A stretch of 64,000 bases of DNA, taken from the NCBI GenBank assembly GCA_021785655.1, contig JAJYET010000002.1:1-64000 (forward strand). The letters run 5' to 3'. This document shows positions 30,933-40,100 of this stretch, piece by piece. The translations under genes and the position numbers were made by a program. Numbering within the stretch: position 1 is the stretch's first letter; each line of letters starts with the position of its first letter. The notes below the pieces were generated by a model. It saw only the letters and a program-made list of their open reading frames with translations. It did no database searches and had not been told where the DNA came from. This DNA comes from a bacterium. Lineage in GTDB: Bacteria; Chloroflexota; Dormibacteria; Aeolococcales; Bog-877.

Positions 30933-31310
30933 GTGAGAGAGCCGCACAGATCCTCGTCGGAGCCCGAGCCAAAGACCATCTCCGTCTCGGTCCCCGCAGA
31001 AACCGCCTTTCGCGCCTAGGTCGAACGGCCGATGGGATGGGTCCCTCCCGCCCATCGGATGACCACGGACACGACGTCGATGACCATCGAGGCCCGAACC
31101 TGTGGCCGCTTCTAGGAGACGGCTGCGGACGGGACCGAGGCGATCCGCGGGGTAGTCCTCGAGTGGGCGCCCCCGTCACGTGTGGTGATGACCTGGCGGG
31201 TGGGGCCCGACTGGCAGCCGCTCGCCGACGACGAGCACGCGCCTCATGTCGAGGTCGACTTCCGCCGAGCCGACCCGAAGACGACAGAGGGCAACCAGGA
31301 GCAGACCTAG
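30933..31310 (+). pseudogene. SRPBCC/AHSA1-family protein remnant with three in-frame TAG codons
   Basis: [123 protein letters not shown]; stops at 31017, 31113, 31308. Confidence 0.75.
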
Positions 31311-31563
31311 GAAAGCGGCGGCCACGGCGTCTGCTCTCTGCCGCCGGCCGCTGCGCCTGCTCTTCTCACTCTCGGTCTGCCGGGTGCGGGCTCCGCGAAA
31401 TCCGGGAGGACGCAACGGACCCTTCGAGTCAGGCTCCGTCGACGGATCCCCACTTCGCCGAGTGCGAAAGGACCCCGGCATCCCGCGACTCCTCCGACCA
31501 CGGCATGGTGTCCGATCCCGAAGGCGACGTTGAGCCGACCGACCTGGACCATGGCGCAGTTGC

Positions 31564-32163
31564 CTAGGAACTTCCGGCGTCGTCTGGGAGTGCGCAGACC
31601 ATGCCCTCGCTGAATCCTGCAGATCCGATCCCGAGGGCCAAGTTGAAGCGGCCCCGCAGGTTCTCCAGGGCGACGTGGTGGGTGAGCTCCAGGATCTGCT
31701 CGTCGTCGAGGTGCTGACGGAGCTCGTCGAAGAGGTCGTCCGACACCTCGACAGGCGTTCGGGACATCCCAACCGCGTAGTCGAGGACGAGCCTGTCGAG
31801 CTCTGAGAAGAGCGGGCTCGTCCGGTAGTGAGAGAGGGCGAGGAGCTCCTCGTCCCGGAGACCCCAGTGCCGGGCGATGGCGGAGCCCATGTCGATGCAG
31901 TACTCGCAGTGGGTGAGGGCGGCTGCCTTCAGCTCGGCCAGGGCGTGCAGCCGCTTGGGGAGGCGGTGGAGCTTGCCCGTGGCCTGTTCGAGCTTGGCGT
32001 AGCCCTTGAAGAGCCCCGGCACCCGGGCATAGACCTCGAGGGGTTCGACCATCCGCTCGGTCGTCTTGCCGGTGAGCCGGGCGATCGCCCGCCTGGTGAA
32101 GTAGAGGGCGATCCGCGTGGAGAGGCCGGCTGCAGCGCGGCCGGCCGGTTCGATGCGGGCCAT
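31564..32163 (-). CDS. AhpD-like/carboxymuconolactone decarboxylase family protein, possible internal start
   Basis: CEYCIDMG CxxC motif; ATG at 32163 preceded by AAAGGAGGTGCCAA Shine-Dalgarno. Confidence 0.75.
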   Translation of the reverse strand: MARIEPAGRAAAGLSTRIALYFTRRAIARLTGKTTERMVEPLEVYARVPGLFKGYAKLEQATGKLHRLPKRLHALAELKAAALTHCEYCIDMGSAIARHWGLRDEELLALSHYRTSPLFSELDRLVLDYAVGMSRTPVEVSDDLFDELRQHLDDEQILELTHHVALENLRGRFNLALGIGSAGFSEGMVCALPDDAGSS

Positions 32164-32736
32164 TTGGCACCTCCTTTTGTCGCCGCTGGTTGTTGGTCGG
32201 GGCCCGGCCCGAGGAGTCTCCTCTGTCGATCTCGCCGGATCGCCGTGCCAGGGGTGCAGCCGTGGCAGCCAGGCTCGCACCGCGTGCCGGTAGGCGTCGT
32301 AGTCGGAGCCGAACGTGCGGGCGAGGGCAGGCTCTTCGTAGAGGTGGACAGCGCCGAGGCCGACGACCATCGCTGCGGCCGCATACTCCAGGAGGCCGAG
32401 GGATCCGAAGAAGAGTGCTTCGCCCAGCAGGATGGCGAGGAAGCTCGCGTAGATGGGGTTGCGCACGTACCGGTAGGGCCCGGTCACGACGAGGTGTGGT
32501 GGCGCTGCCACGGGCACAGGCGTTCCCTTCGCCTGGACGAAGCGGACGAAGGACAGCACGATCGGAACGAGGCCAGCGCAGATGAGAAGCCCTGCTGCCG
32601 TCTGGGCGAGCCACCAGTCGGGAAGCGGGTGGTGGATGTGCCAATCGCCCGACAGCCACGGGAGGACACCGCCGAACGTCCCGCCGAGCGCCATGCCCCA
32701 CCCGGCGCTGACGATCGCGGCAAGGGACCGACGCAT
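31564..32736 (-). CDS. In-frame fusion: isoprenylcysteine methyltransferase-like (ICMT/PEMT) membrane domain + AhpD/carboxymuconolactone decarboxylase-like domain
   Basis: ICMT motif LVVTGPYRYVRNPIYASFLAILLGEALFFGS..YEEPALARTFGSDYDAYRHAVRAWLPR continues without a stop into MARIEPAGRAAAG..LKAAALTHCEYCIDMGSAIARHWGL. Confidence 0.7.
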   Translation of the reverse strand: MRRSLAAIVSAGWGMALGGTFGGVLPWLSGDWHIHHPLPDWWLAQTAAGLLICAGLVPIVLSFVRFVQAKGTPVPVAAPPHLVVTGPYRYVRNPIYASFLAILLGEALFFGSLGLLEYAAAAMVVGLGAVHLYEEPALARTFGSDYDAYRHAVRAWLPRLHPWHGDPARSTEETPRAGPRPTTSGDKRRCQMARIEPAGRAAAGLSTRIALYFTRRAIARLTGKTTERMVEPLEVYARVPGLFKGYAKLEQATGKLHRLPKRLHALAELKAAALTHCEYCIDMGSAIARHWGLRDEELLALSHYRTSPLFSELDRLVLDYAVGMSRTPVEVSDDLFDELRQHLDDEQILELTHHVALENLRGRFNLALGIGSAGFSEGMVCALPDDAGSS

Positions 32737-33173
32737 CACGGTCCCTCGTGGCCAGTGCCGGGCCGTGGGCGCCGGGCGGCTCCGCTCCGCCCTCGGTGCG
32801 CGAACCTCGACAGCGTTGCCTGCCGCGCGACGAGGCCCATCGCCGCGACGGCGACGGTCACGTGGAGGGCAAGCCAGTTCCCGCCGGCGTGTCCCGTCGC
32901 AACGACAGCCACGATCGCCGCGAAGAGCCCGGCGCGAGGTGCGAGGAGGTGTCGTGACTCTGGTCGGCGACGCCGGAGCCCGAGCCTGAGGCCGAGGCAC
33001 GAGAGGGGGATCAGGACGAGGACATCGCCCAGGTTCTCGTGCCAGGTGAGCCACTGGTGGTGGCTATCGGCGACGCCGCCGGCCAGGCCACTCTGGACGA
33101 GCAGGCCGAGCCCAAGGGCGGCCGTGGTCCGTGAAGGGGCGATCGTGGTCGACGACGTCGTGGCGGGGGTCAC
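32736..33173 (-). CDS. Small integral membrane protein, uncharacterised (about four TM segments)
   Basis: Hydrophobic segments AALGLGLLVQSGLAGGVA, DVLVLIPLSCLGLRLGL, AGLFAAIVAVVATGHAGG, ALHVTVAVAAMGLVA; stop overlaps the next start (ATGA). Confidence 0.65.
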   Translation of the reverse strand: MTPATTSSTTIAPSRTTAALGLGLLVQSGLAGGVADSHHQWLTWHENLGDVLVLIPLSCLGLRLGLRRRRPESRHLLAPRAGLFAAIVAVVATGHAGGNWLALHVTVAVAAMGLVARQATLSRFAHRGRSGAARRPRPGTGHEGP

Positions 33174-33322
33174 TCGGCTGCCCCCACGCTGGCCGGAGCC
33201 ACCCGGCGCCGGTGGTCATAGCACCACGCCACCAGCCGACCAAGTCCGTGCGTCGGCAAGTCCCCGACGCTCGGATCCCTGCCGTGGGTCGATCGCGTCT
33301 CGGTCATCTCTCTTTCCGATAT

Positions 33323-33357
33323 GATAGTTGTTCTCTCGATTCAGTAGTGTTACTATC
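33323..33357. promoter_or_regulatory. Candidate operator/promoter of the TetR gene
   Basis: Inverted repeat GATAGT (33323-33328) ... ACTATC (33352-33357); TACTAT at 33351-33356 is a -10-like box 8 nt before the GTG start. Confidence 0.4.
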
Positions 33358-33364
33358 GTTCGCC

Positions 33365-34024
33365 GTGGGCGCAGAAGTCAAGGGCGGCAAACCACCAAAG
33401 GGGCGCAGCGGCCAAGCCCGCACGCGTCTCGCCCGCCACGCGGTCGTCGAGGCGGCCCGTGACCTCTTCATCGAGCGGGGCTACGCGGCCACCACCATCG
33501 AGGCGATCAGCGAGCGCTCGGACGTGCCGCCGGCCACGATCTACCGGCTGTTCTCCTCCAAGCTTGGGATCTTGAAGACCCTGCTCGACACGTCCATCGC
33601 CGGCGACGAACAAGGCCTCACCCTGCAGGGCCGGCCCGAGGTCACAGACCTCTTCTCCGAGCCCGATCCCGCAAAGCTCGTCGCTGGCTTCGCCAGCATC
33701 TGTGTCTCGATCAACACCAGGAGCAGCGACACCTACGCGATCCTGCTCAGCGCCGCAGCAACCGACCCCGACGCGGCCGAGCTGCTCACCAACCACACCA
33801 ACCTGCGGGACCTGGGCCAGGGGCTCATCGCCGCTGCCTTAGCGCGAGCCGGCGCACTGCGACCTGGCCTCGACAAGCGTGACGCCGCCGACATCGTCCA
33901 CGCGCTCATGTCTCCCGAGCTGTACCGACTGCTCGTCGTCGACCGTGGCTGGACGGCGCAACGCTACGAGCACTGGCTCGCCCAGGTCCTCGCGCAACAA
34001 CTCCTCGGGGTTCAGGGCGCGTGA
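33365..34024 (+). CDS. TetR-family transcriptional regulator
   Basis: HTH: AVVEAARDLFIERGYAATTIEAISERSDVPPATIYRLFSSKLGILKTLLD; GTG start. Confidence 0.88.
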   Translation: MGAEVKGGKPPKGRSGQARTRLARHAVVEAARDLFIERGYAATTIEAISERSDVPPATIYRLFSSKLGILKTLLDTSIAGDEQGLTLQGRPEVTDLFSEPDPAKLVAGFASICVSINTRSSDTYAILLSAAATDPDAAELLTNHTNLRDLGQGLIAAALARAGALRPGLDKRDAADIVHALMSPELYRLLVVDRGWTAQRYEHWLAQVLAQQLLGVQGA

Positions 34025-34406
34025 GACAGCCGCGGCGCCGGTCCTGGCTGCCCCGAAGTGCCGACCGGTGTCGCCGGGCAGAGTTGATCGTGATGGGAAA
34101 GGCCGCCACCCCGGCGAGCGGCTGAAGCGATGGGCACGAAAGTTCCCATCTCGGTTTGTCAGTGCAGATGCATAGGGCTGCACCAGCGCTGCCCTATGCG
34201 CCCGGCCAAAGGGCGAGCCCGGCATTGAGAAGCAGCAGCGTGCGGGCCGCACGCGCCGCGCCGACCCGCATCGGGCATCGTGCGCGAAGTGATCAGGTCC
34301 CGAGAAAAAGCCCCGAGAAACCCCGATCTCCGACCTCGGCCCGAACGCGACACCGCTGGTCAGGCGCCTGTGCCCCATGCCCGAGACGCGCCGACCAGCG
34401 TTTTGA

Positions 34407-34482
34407 TGGTGGCGGTACCTGGATTCGAACCAGGGACACCTCGGTTATGAGCCGAGCGCTCTAACCCCTGAGCTATACCGCC
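34407..34482 (-). tRNA. tRNA-Met(CAT), elongator type (tRNA-Ile2 not excluded)
   Basis: GGCGGTA acceptor pairs with TACCGCC, anticodon loop CTCATAA, T arm GGTTCGAATCC, discriminator A and encoded CCA. Confidence 0.9.
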
Positions 34483-34513
34483 GAGCGATGGACAGATCCA
34501 GCCGGGGGGAGCG

Positions 34514-34585
34514 TTGCGGCGCCAAGACTCGAACTTGGGACCTTCGGGTTATGAGCCCGACGAGCTGCCACTGCTCCACGCCGCA
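34514..34585 (-). tRNA. Initiator tRNA-fMet(CAT)
   Basis: Anticodon stem TCGGG-CTCATAA-CCCGA (three G:C pairs), D stem GAGC/GCTC giving A11:U24, GTGGAGCAG; acceptor TGCGGCG/CGCCGCA; no encoded CCA. Confidence 0.92.
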
Positions 34586-34647
34586 GGGTGATTCTAACAC
34601 GGCCATCCGGAGAGGTCAAAGCCAGACTCGAAGGGCACACCGGACGA

Positions 34648-35820
34648 TCAGAAGCGGTGAGGATGCCAACTGGCCCCCCCGTCGGCAGTGCTCCACAGCA
34701 CTGCGCCGGACGCGATCCACCTGCCCACCGTCGGGCTCTCGAAGCCCAGGAAGATCGGCGCCGGGGCAGCGCTGGACGCTCCGCCTCGGGCCAGGACCCG
34801 CCAGGAGCGGCCGCCGTTGATGGTCCCGACCAGCTGGCGGCCGGCCACGGCGGCGAAGACCGCCTCCGGACTGACGACGGCCAGTTCGGTATAGCGCCCG
34901 GCCCCGGCCGGAAGCCCGAGGAGAGCGCCGAAATGGGAACCGGCGTCCGTGGAGATGGTCACGAACTGGGGGCCGGATCCGGAGCGGGGAGCGCAGAGGG
35001 CGGCCAGCACCCCACCGGGGGCGGAGGCGAGCATCGCTGCCACCAGACCGGGGCGGAGTAGGGCACATGGGTCGGGCAGGCCAGTCCAGCTGGCCCCGGC
35101 GTCGCTGGAGATGAAGAGCTGGGCGGGCTGGATGCCCGCCCCGGCCTGAGGAGCGCCGAGAAAGGCCGCGTAGAGGTACTCCGGCCCCTGGTGGAGAAGC
35201 ACCACCCGGTCATGGTTCACGTCCGCCGGGGGGGTCAGGATGGTCCGCCACTGGGAGCTGCCCACCGCGGCTTGATCGATGGACCAGTCGCACGGACCAG
35301 GGCAGCCACCCTTGGAGAAGCTGGCCCGCACGGCGGTTCCCGACGACACCTTGATGGCGCTCACGTCCCGGCCGGGCAGCAGGGACCAGGTCAGGCCGCC
35401 GTTGCCAGTGGCCAGGGCCGGGCCCCCATCGGCGCTGAAGGCGTACCCCACGTCCGGGTTGGCAAACCGGATCGAGCTGACCTGCGTCGTCCCCGCCGGG
35501 CACCCCACCGGAGCCGCCTCGAGCAGGCAAGCGTGCAGATCAGTCACGGTCACCCACTGCGTCCCGCCGTCAGTGGTCTCTAGGAGGGTGGCACAGCGCT
35601 GGCCGTTGCAGCCGGGCTCCACGCCGACGGCCCACCCTTGGTCGGCACTTATCCAGCTCAGGTCCACCGCCTGGAATCCTCGCGGGGCACTCCCGGTAGC
35701 GGGCATCGCGGGAGCCGCCCCGAGGGCCCCCCTGGAGTTGCCACCGGACGCGGCCGTGGAACCGCAACCGGACACGATCAGTCCAGCTGCCAGCAGGCTC
35801 AGGACGCGAGCACTCAGCAC
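34648..35820 (-). CDS. Secreted lipoprotein with BNR/Ycf48-like repeats
   Basis: MLSARVLSLLAAGLIVSGCGS lipobox; LLETTDGGTQWVTV, ATGNGGLTWSLL, ISSDAGASWTGL, STADGGASWHPH repeats. Confidence 0.8.
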   Translation of the reverse strand: MLSARVLSLLAAGLIVSGCGSTAASGGNSRGALGAAPAMPATGSAPRGFQAVDLSWISADQGWAVGVEPGCNGQRCATLLETTDGGTQWVTVTDLHACLLEAAPVGCPAGTTQVSSIRFANPDVGYAFSADGGPALATGNGGLTWSLLPGRDVSAIKVSSGTAVRASFSKGGCPGPCDWSIDQAAVGSSQWRTILTPPADVNHDRVVLLHQGPEYLYAAFLGAPQAGAGIQPAQLFISSDAGASWTGLPDPCALLRPGLVAAMLASAPGGVLAALCAPRSGSGPQFVTISTDAGSHFGALLGLPAGAGRYTELAVVSPEAVFAAVAGRQLVGTINGGRSWRVLARGGASSAAPAPIFLGFESPTVGRWIASGAVLWSTADGGASWHPHRF

Positions 35821-35875
35821 TGAGGTTGGAACGGTAGCGCATCCCCTTAGGGCACACCCGGGGGGGACCCCAGGG

Positions 35876-36274
35876 TCAGGGAGAGCCTTGGACCGCCGTG
35901 GCCAGCTGACTCACGACCTGCGCGGCCCGCTCGACCCCCGCCTGGGCAGGTCCGGGACCGGCCGCCGCGGCTGCGCTCTCGATCACGTACACGCTCTCTC
36001 CGGGGGCCGAGAGGCCATCGGCGCGGGCCAGTTCGGCCTGCCACTGGGTGGTCCCGGCAACCTTGAGCTCCTGGCTCTGGGCCGCGACCTCCGTCCGAAG
36101 CTGGCTCGTCTGGCTCTGGGTGGCCAGCAGCTGGCGGCCCAGCGCTTGGTCGGATCGGTAAGTGGACAGCGCGGCCACCGCGATCCCGGCCGAGACTAGA
36201 AGACCCGCGGCCAGGAGTGCCTGTCCGGCGGTGAGGGAGCGTCCCCGGCGCAGGAGGATCCAGCGGATCCGCAC
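35876..36274 (-). CDS. FtsB/DivIC-like septum formation initiator family protein
   Basis: One TM, coiled coil and C-term WQAELARADGLSAPGESVYVIE resembling the ...ARERLGLVKPGEVVYVV signature. Confidence 0.6.
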   Translation of the reverse strand: MRIRWILLRRGRSLTAGQALLAAGLLVSAGIAVAALSTYRSDQALGRQLLATQSQTSQLRTEVAAQSQELKVAGTTQWQAELARADGLSAPGESVYVIESAAAAAGPGPAQAGVERAAQVVSQLATAVQGSP

Positions 36275-36394
36275 CTCGCGCAGGGCGTCCCAAATGGGAC
36301 CGCCGCCATCAGCTCGTTTGGGGAATGACGTGGGGTGGATCTCGGCTGAATGTGGTGCGGGAAGTTCCCGCGGCTAAGGGGGCAGTATAGGCGC

Positions 36395-37126
36395 TCAGGT
36401 AACCTCGGGGGAGGACGGGTCAGGGGACGGGGGAGGAATTCGCTCGGCCGCCCGATAGTGATCCGAGTGCCGGTCCGTCGCCCGACGCAGCGCCGTCTCC
36501 GGGTCCACCCCGAGGCGCTGGCACTCGGCGACCACCTGCCAGAGCAGCTCGCCCGCCAGAAGCTCGGCGTCGGGCGCGCCGGGCTCCAGGCCCGAAAGGC
36601 CCTCCCCCATCGCCGGCAGCGTCGCCGACGGAAGTCCCAAGCCGGCCGCCCCAGGACCTCCTCGGGCAGCTCGCCGCTCGACCAAGACGGCGCGCAGCAG
36701 GGCCGGCAGGGACACGGGGATCCCGTCCAGGGCCGAAGTCCGATCGGGCTTCTCCCGCCGCTTCATCCGGTCCCAGTTGCGGAGCAGCTCGGGCTCATCG
36801 CCCACCACCTGGTCGCCGAACACGTGGGGATGGCGGGAGATCATCTTGGCAGCTGCGCCGTCCGCAACCTCCCGGAGGTCGAACGCTCCCCGCTCGGCTG
36901 CTATGGCGGCCTGCATCGCGACCTCCACCAGGAGGTCGCCCAGCTCCTCCCGGACCGCCTGATCGTCACCGCCCAGGATCGCGTCCGCCAACTCGTAGGC
37001 CTCTTCCAGCAGGTAGGGGACGAGGGTCCTCGGGGTCTGGGCCGCATCCCAGGGACAGCCTCCGGGGCCCCGGAGGCGCGCCATCAGCGCGAAGAGCCGC
37101 CCAACGGCCTCCGAATCCTGGCTCAC
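36395..37126 (-). CDS. mazG: Nucleoside triphosphate pyrophosphohydrolase MazG
   Basis: LMARLRGPGGCPWDAAQTPRTLVPYLLEEAYELADAI..REELGDLLVEVAMQ; GTG start overlaps mfd stop. Confidence 0.92.
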   Translation of the reverse strand: MSQDSEAVGRLFALMARLRGPGGCPWDAAQTPRTLVPYLLEEAYELADAILGGDDQAVREELGDLLVEVAMQAAIAAERGAFDLREVADGAAAKMISRHPHVFGDQVVGDEPELLRNWDRMKRREKPDRTSALDGIPVSLPALLRAVLVERRAARGGPGAAGLGLPSATLPAMGEGLSGLEPGAPDAELLAGELLWQVVAECQRLGVDPETALRRATDRHSDHYRAAERIPPPSPDPSSPEVT

Positions 37127-40100
37127 CGCCCGCCGCCCGCAGGCTGGAGGACCCGCTGGTCCGCCAGCCGCCGCAGAACCAGGAGTAACAGCTGCGGCCA
37201 CTCCGGGCCGGCGACCTGAAGCCGGACCCGGAGCTGGTTGCCACTGGCCGCCACCGCGGGGACCTCCTGGGCCACCCGACCCAGGTCAAGCCCGTGCCCT
37301 GGCTCGAACCGCACCACCACCTCGCCCGTCCCGGACTCGACCGCGGAAGCTCCGGCGGCGGCCGCCGCCAGCCGCACCCGCAGGCCCACGAGGAGATTCT
37401 CGACCTCCGGTGGTCGCGGTCCGAAACGTTGCCTCAGGTTGCGGGCCAGCTCGTCGAGGGTGGCGGGCTCGGTGGCCGCGGCCAGCTGCTGGTAGACCCG
37501 CAACCTCAAACGCTCATCCCCGATGTACTGGTGCGGCAGCAGGGATCGGAGGGGCAGGCTCACCGTCACCTGGGCGGGTGACTCCGGCAGCTCCTCGCCC
37601 TGAGCCTCCAGCACCGCCTGGCGCAGCAAGTGGTTGTACATCTCGATCCCCACCGCTGCGACGTCACCGTGCTGGGCCTCCCCGAGCACATTGCCGGCAC
37701 CCCGGATCTCCAGGTCCTTGATGGCCAGGGTGAGGCCGGCACCCAGGTCTTGGAGCTCTGAGACCACGTCCAGCCGCTTGTCCGCCTGCTCGGTGAGCGA
37801 GCGCTCGGGGTCGTAGAGAAAGTAGGCGTAGGCGCGCTGGCCCGACCGTCCCACCCGGCCACGCAGCTGGTAGAGCTGGGCCAGCCCCAGGCGGGAGGCG
37901 TCATCCACGATGAGGGTGTTGGCGTTGGGGATGTCCAGCCCATTCTCGATGATGGTGGTGCAGCAGAGGACGTCGACCTCGCCCGAGGAGAAGGCCAGCA
38001 TCGCCCGCGCCAGCTCCCCCTCCTCCATCTGGCCGTGCGCCACCGCCACCCGGGCCTCCGGTACCAGCCGGCGCACCAGCTCCACCTCTCGGACCATGGT
38101 CTGGACCCGGTTGTGAACGTAGTAGACCTGTCCCCGCCGGGCCAGCTCCCGGCGGATCACGTCCTGAACCAGCCCCTCCTCCTTGGCCGTGACATAGGTG
38201 CGGATCGGGAGTCGGCCCTCGGGAGGGGTGCGGATGACCGAGAGGTCGCGGATGCCCGCGAGAGCCATGTGCAGCGTGCGGGGGATGGGGGTCGCGGAGA
38301 GAGAGAGCACGTCCACCGCGGTCCGCAACTGCTTGAGCCGCTCTTTCTGGAGCACCCCGAAGCGCTGTTCCTCGTCGAGGATGGCAAGCCCCAGCTGCTT
38401 GAAGCGCACATCCCGCTGCAGCAGCCGGTGGGTGCCGATCACGATGTCCACCGTCCCCGCCGCCAGCCCCGATAGGACCGCGGCGGCCTCTTCCTCGGAC
38501 CTCAGACGGGAGAGCTGCTCCACGACCACGGGAAAGGCTCGCAAGCGCTCCTTGAAGGTCAGGTAGTGCTGCTGGGCGAGCACGGTGGTGGGTACCAGCA
38601 GCGCCACCTGCCAGCCGTCCTCGACCGCCTTGAAGGCGGCCCGAAGGGCGATCTCGGTCTTGCCAAAGCCCACATCCCCACAGAGCAGGCGGTCCATGGG
38701 GCGCTCCGCCTCCATGTCCCGCTTGATGTCGTCCAGGACCAGCATCTGATCGCGGGTCTCCTGGTAGGGGAAGGAGGCCTCGAGCTCCTGCTGCCAGCGC
38801 GAGTCCGCAGCGAAAGCGTGACCCTTCGCCTGCTGCCGGCGCGAGTAGAGCTCGACCAGCTCCTCGGCGATCTGATCTATCCGACGCCGCACCCCCCGGC
38901 GGGTCCGCTCCCACTCCCCGGTGCCCAGGCGGGAGAGTTGGGGACTGGCCCCCACCCCGCCAACGTACCTCTGGATCCGGTCCAGGTGCTCGGCGGGCAC
39001 GTAGAGCCGGTGTCCGTCGGCGTACTCCAGCTGCATGTACTCGCGTTCACCCTCGTCGTCGCTCACCAGCCTCATTCCCAGGAAGCGGCCCACCCCGTGG
39101 TCCCGGTGCACCACCACGTCGCCGGGCTGGAGCTCGAACCCCAGGATTCCGGCCTCAGGAGCTCCGGGACCGGACTGGTGCAGACGCCCCTGGTGGCTGG
39201 ACTCAGCCCGGTGCACGGTCCGGACCAAATTCGAGGGGCGCCGCTTCTGGGCGCCGAAGAGGTCGGCGTCGGCGAGTACCGCCACCTCGCCGACCACCAG
39301 GCCACTCTCGAGATCTCCGGGCGCCACCGTAAGCCGGCCGGGGATGATGGGAGTCTCGTCAATTCGGAATTCCGGTACCAGGATCGGCTCCAGTCGGAGC
39401 TCAGCTGCCAGCTCGACAACGCGCGCCTCCTGCAACCCGATCTGCAGCAGCGCCCCCCCTCCTCCGGTGAACTCCCTGGCCCAGCCGGCGAAGGCCCCGA
39501 GGTCGCCGTTGAAGGCCGGAACCGAACCCATCCGGAGATCGCTCAGCAAGGCTGGTCCCTCGGCCGCCTCGCGGCTGAGGTCGACCCAGTGGGAGGACCG
39601 CAGCCGGTCCTCAACGTCCTCCAGGGGGACCAGTGCGAATGGGAGTCCAACTGGCAACTCGCCCCGCGCCGTCTCCGCCTCCTTGATGGCCTTCACCTCC
39701 TCGACCCACGCCTCCAGGGCGCGGACCAGGCGCGGCCAGCGATCGGAGAGGAAGACCGCATCCTCGGGCAGATGGGCGAGGAGGGAGTTCTCCGGCTCCG
39801 CCAGGAGGGGGGCAAGGGTGTCCAGGGAGTCGGGCTGGACCCCTTCCTCCAGTCGGGCCCGCTCCGCCTCCCAGCGCTCGCGAACGTCGTCCCGCATTCC
39901 CTCGAGGTCGGCGGAGCGCAGCCGGCCCGCGGCCCGCACCAGGGCGGCCGAATCCATGGGAAACTCCCTGGCTGGCATCAGGGAGACCCGGTCGAGGCGG
40001 GCCCTCGACCCCTGGGTCTCCGGATCCAACCTCCAGAGCCCGGCGACCTCGTCTCCGTCCCACTCCGCCCGCCACGGGCGGCCGTCCAGGGGAAAGCAGT

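Noticed and set aside
34407-34482. tRNA-Met as a proven integration site
   Set aside because: No integrase and no visible direct repeat of the tRNA 3' end within the island.
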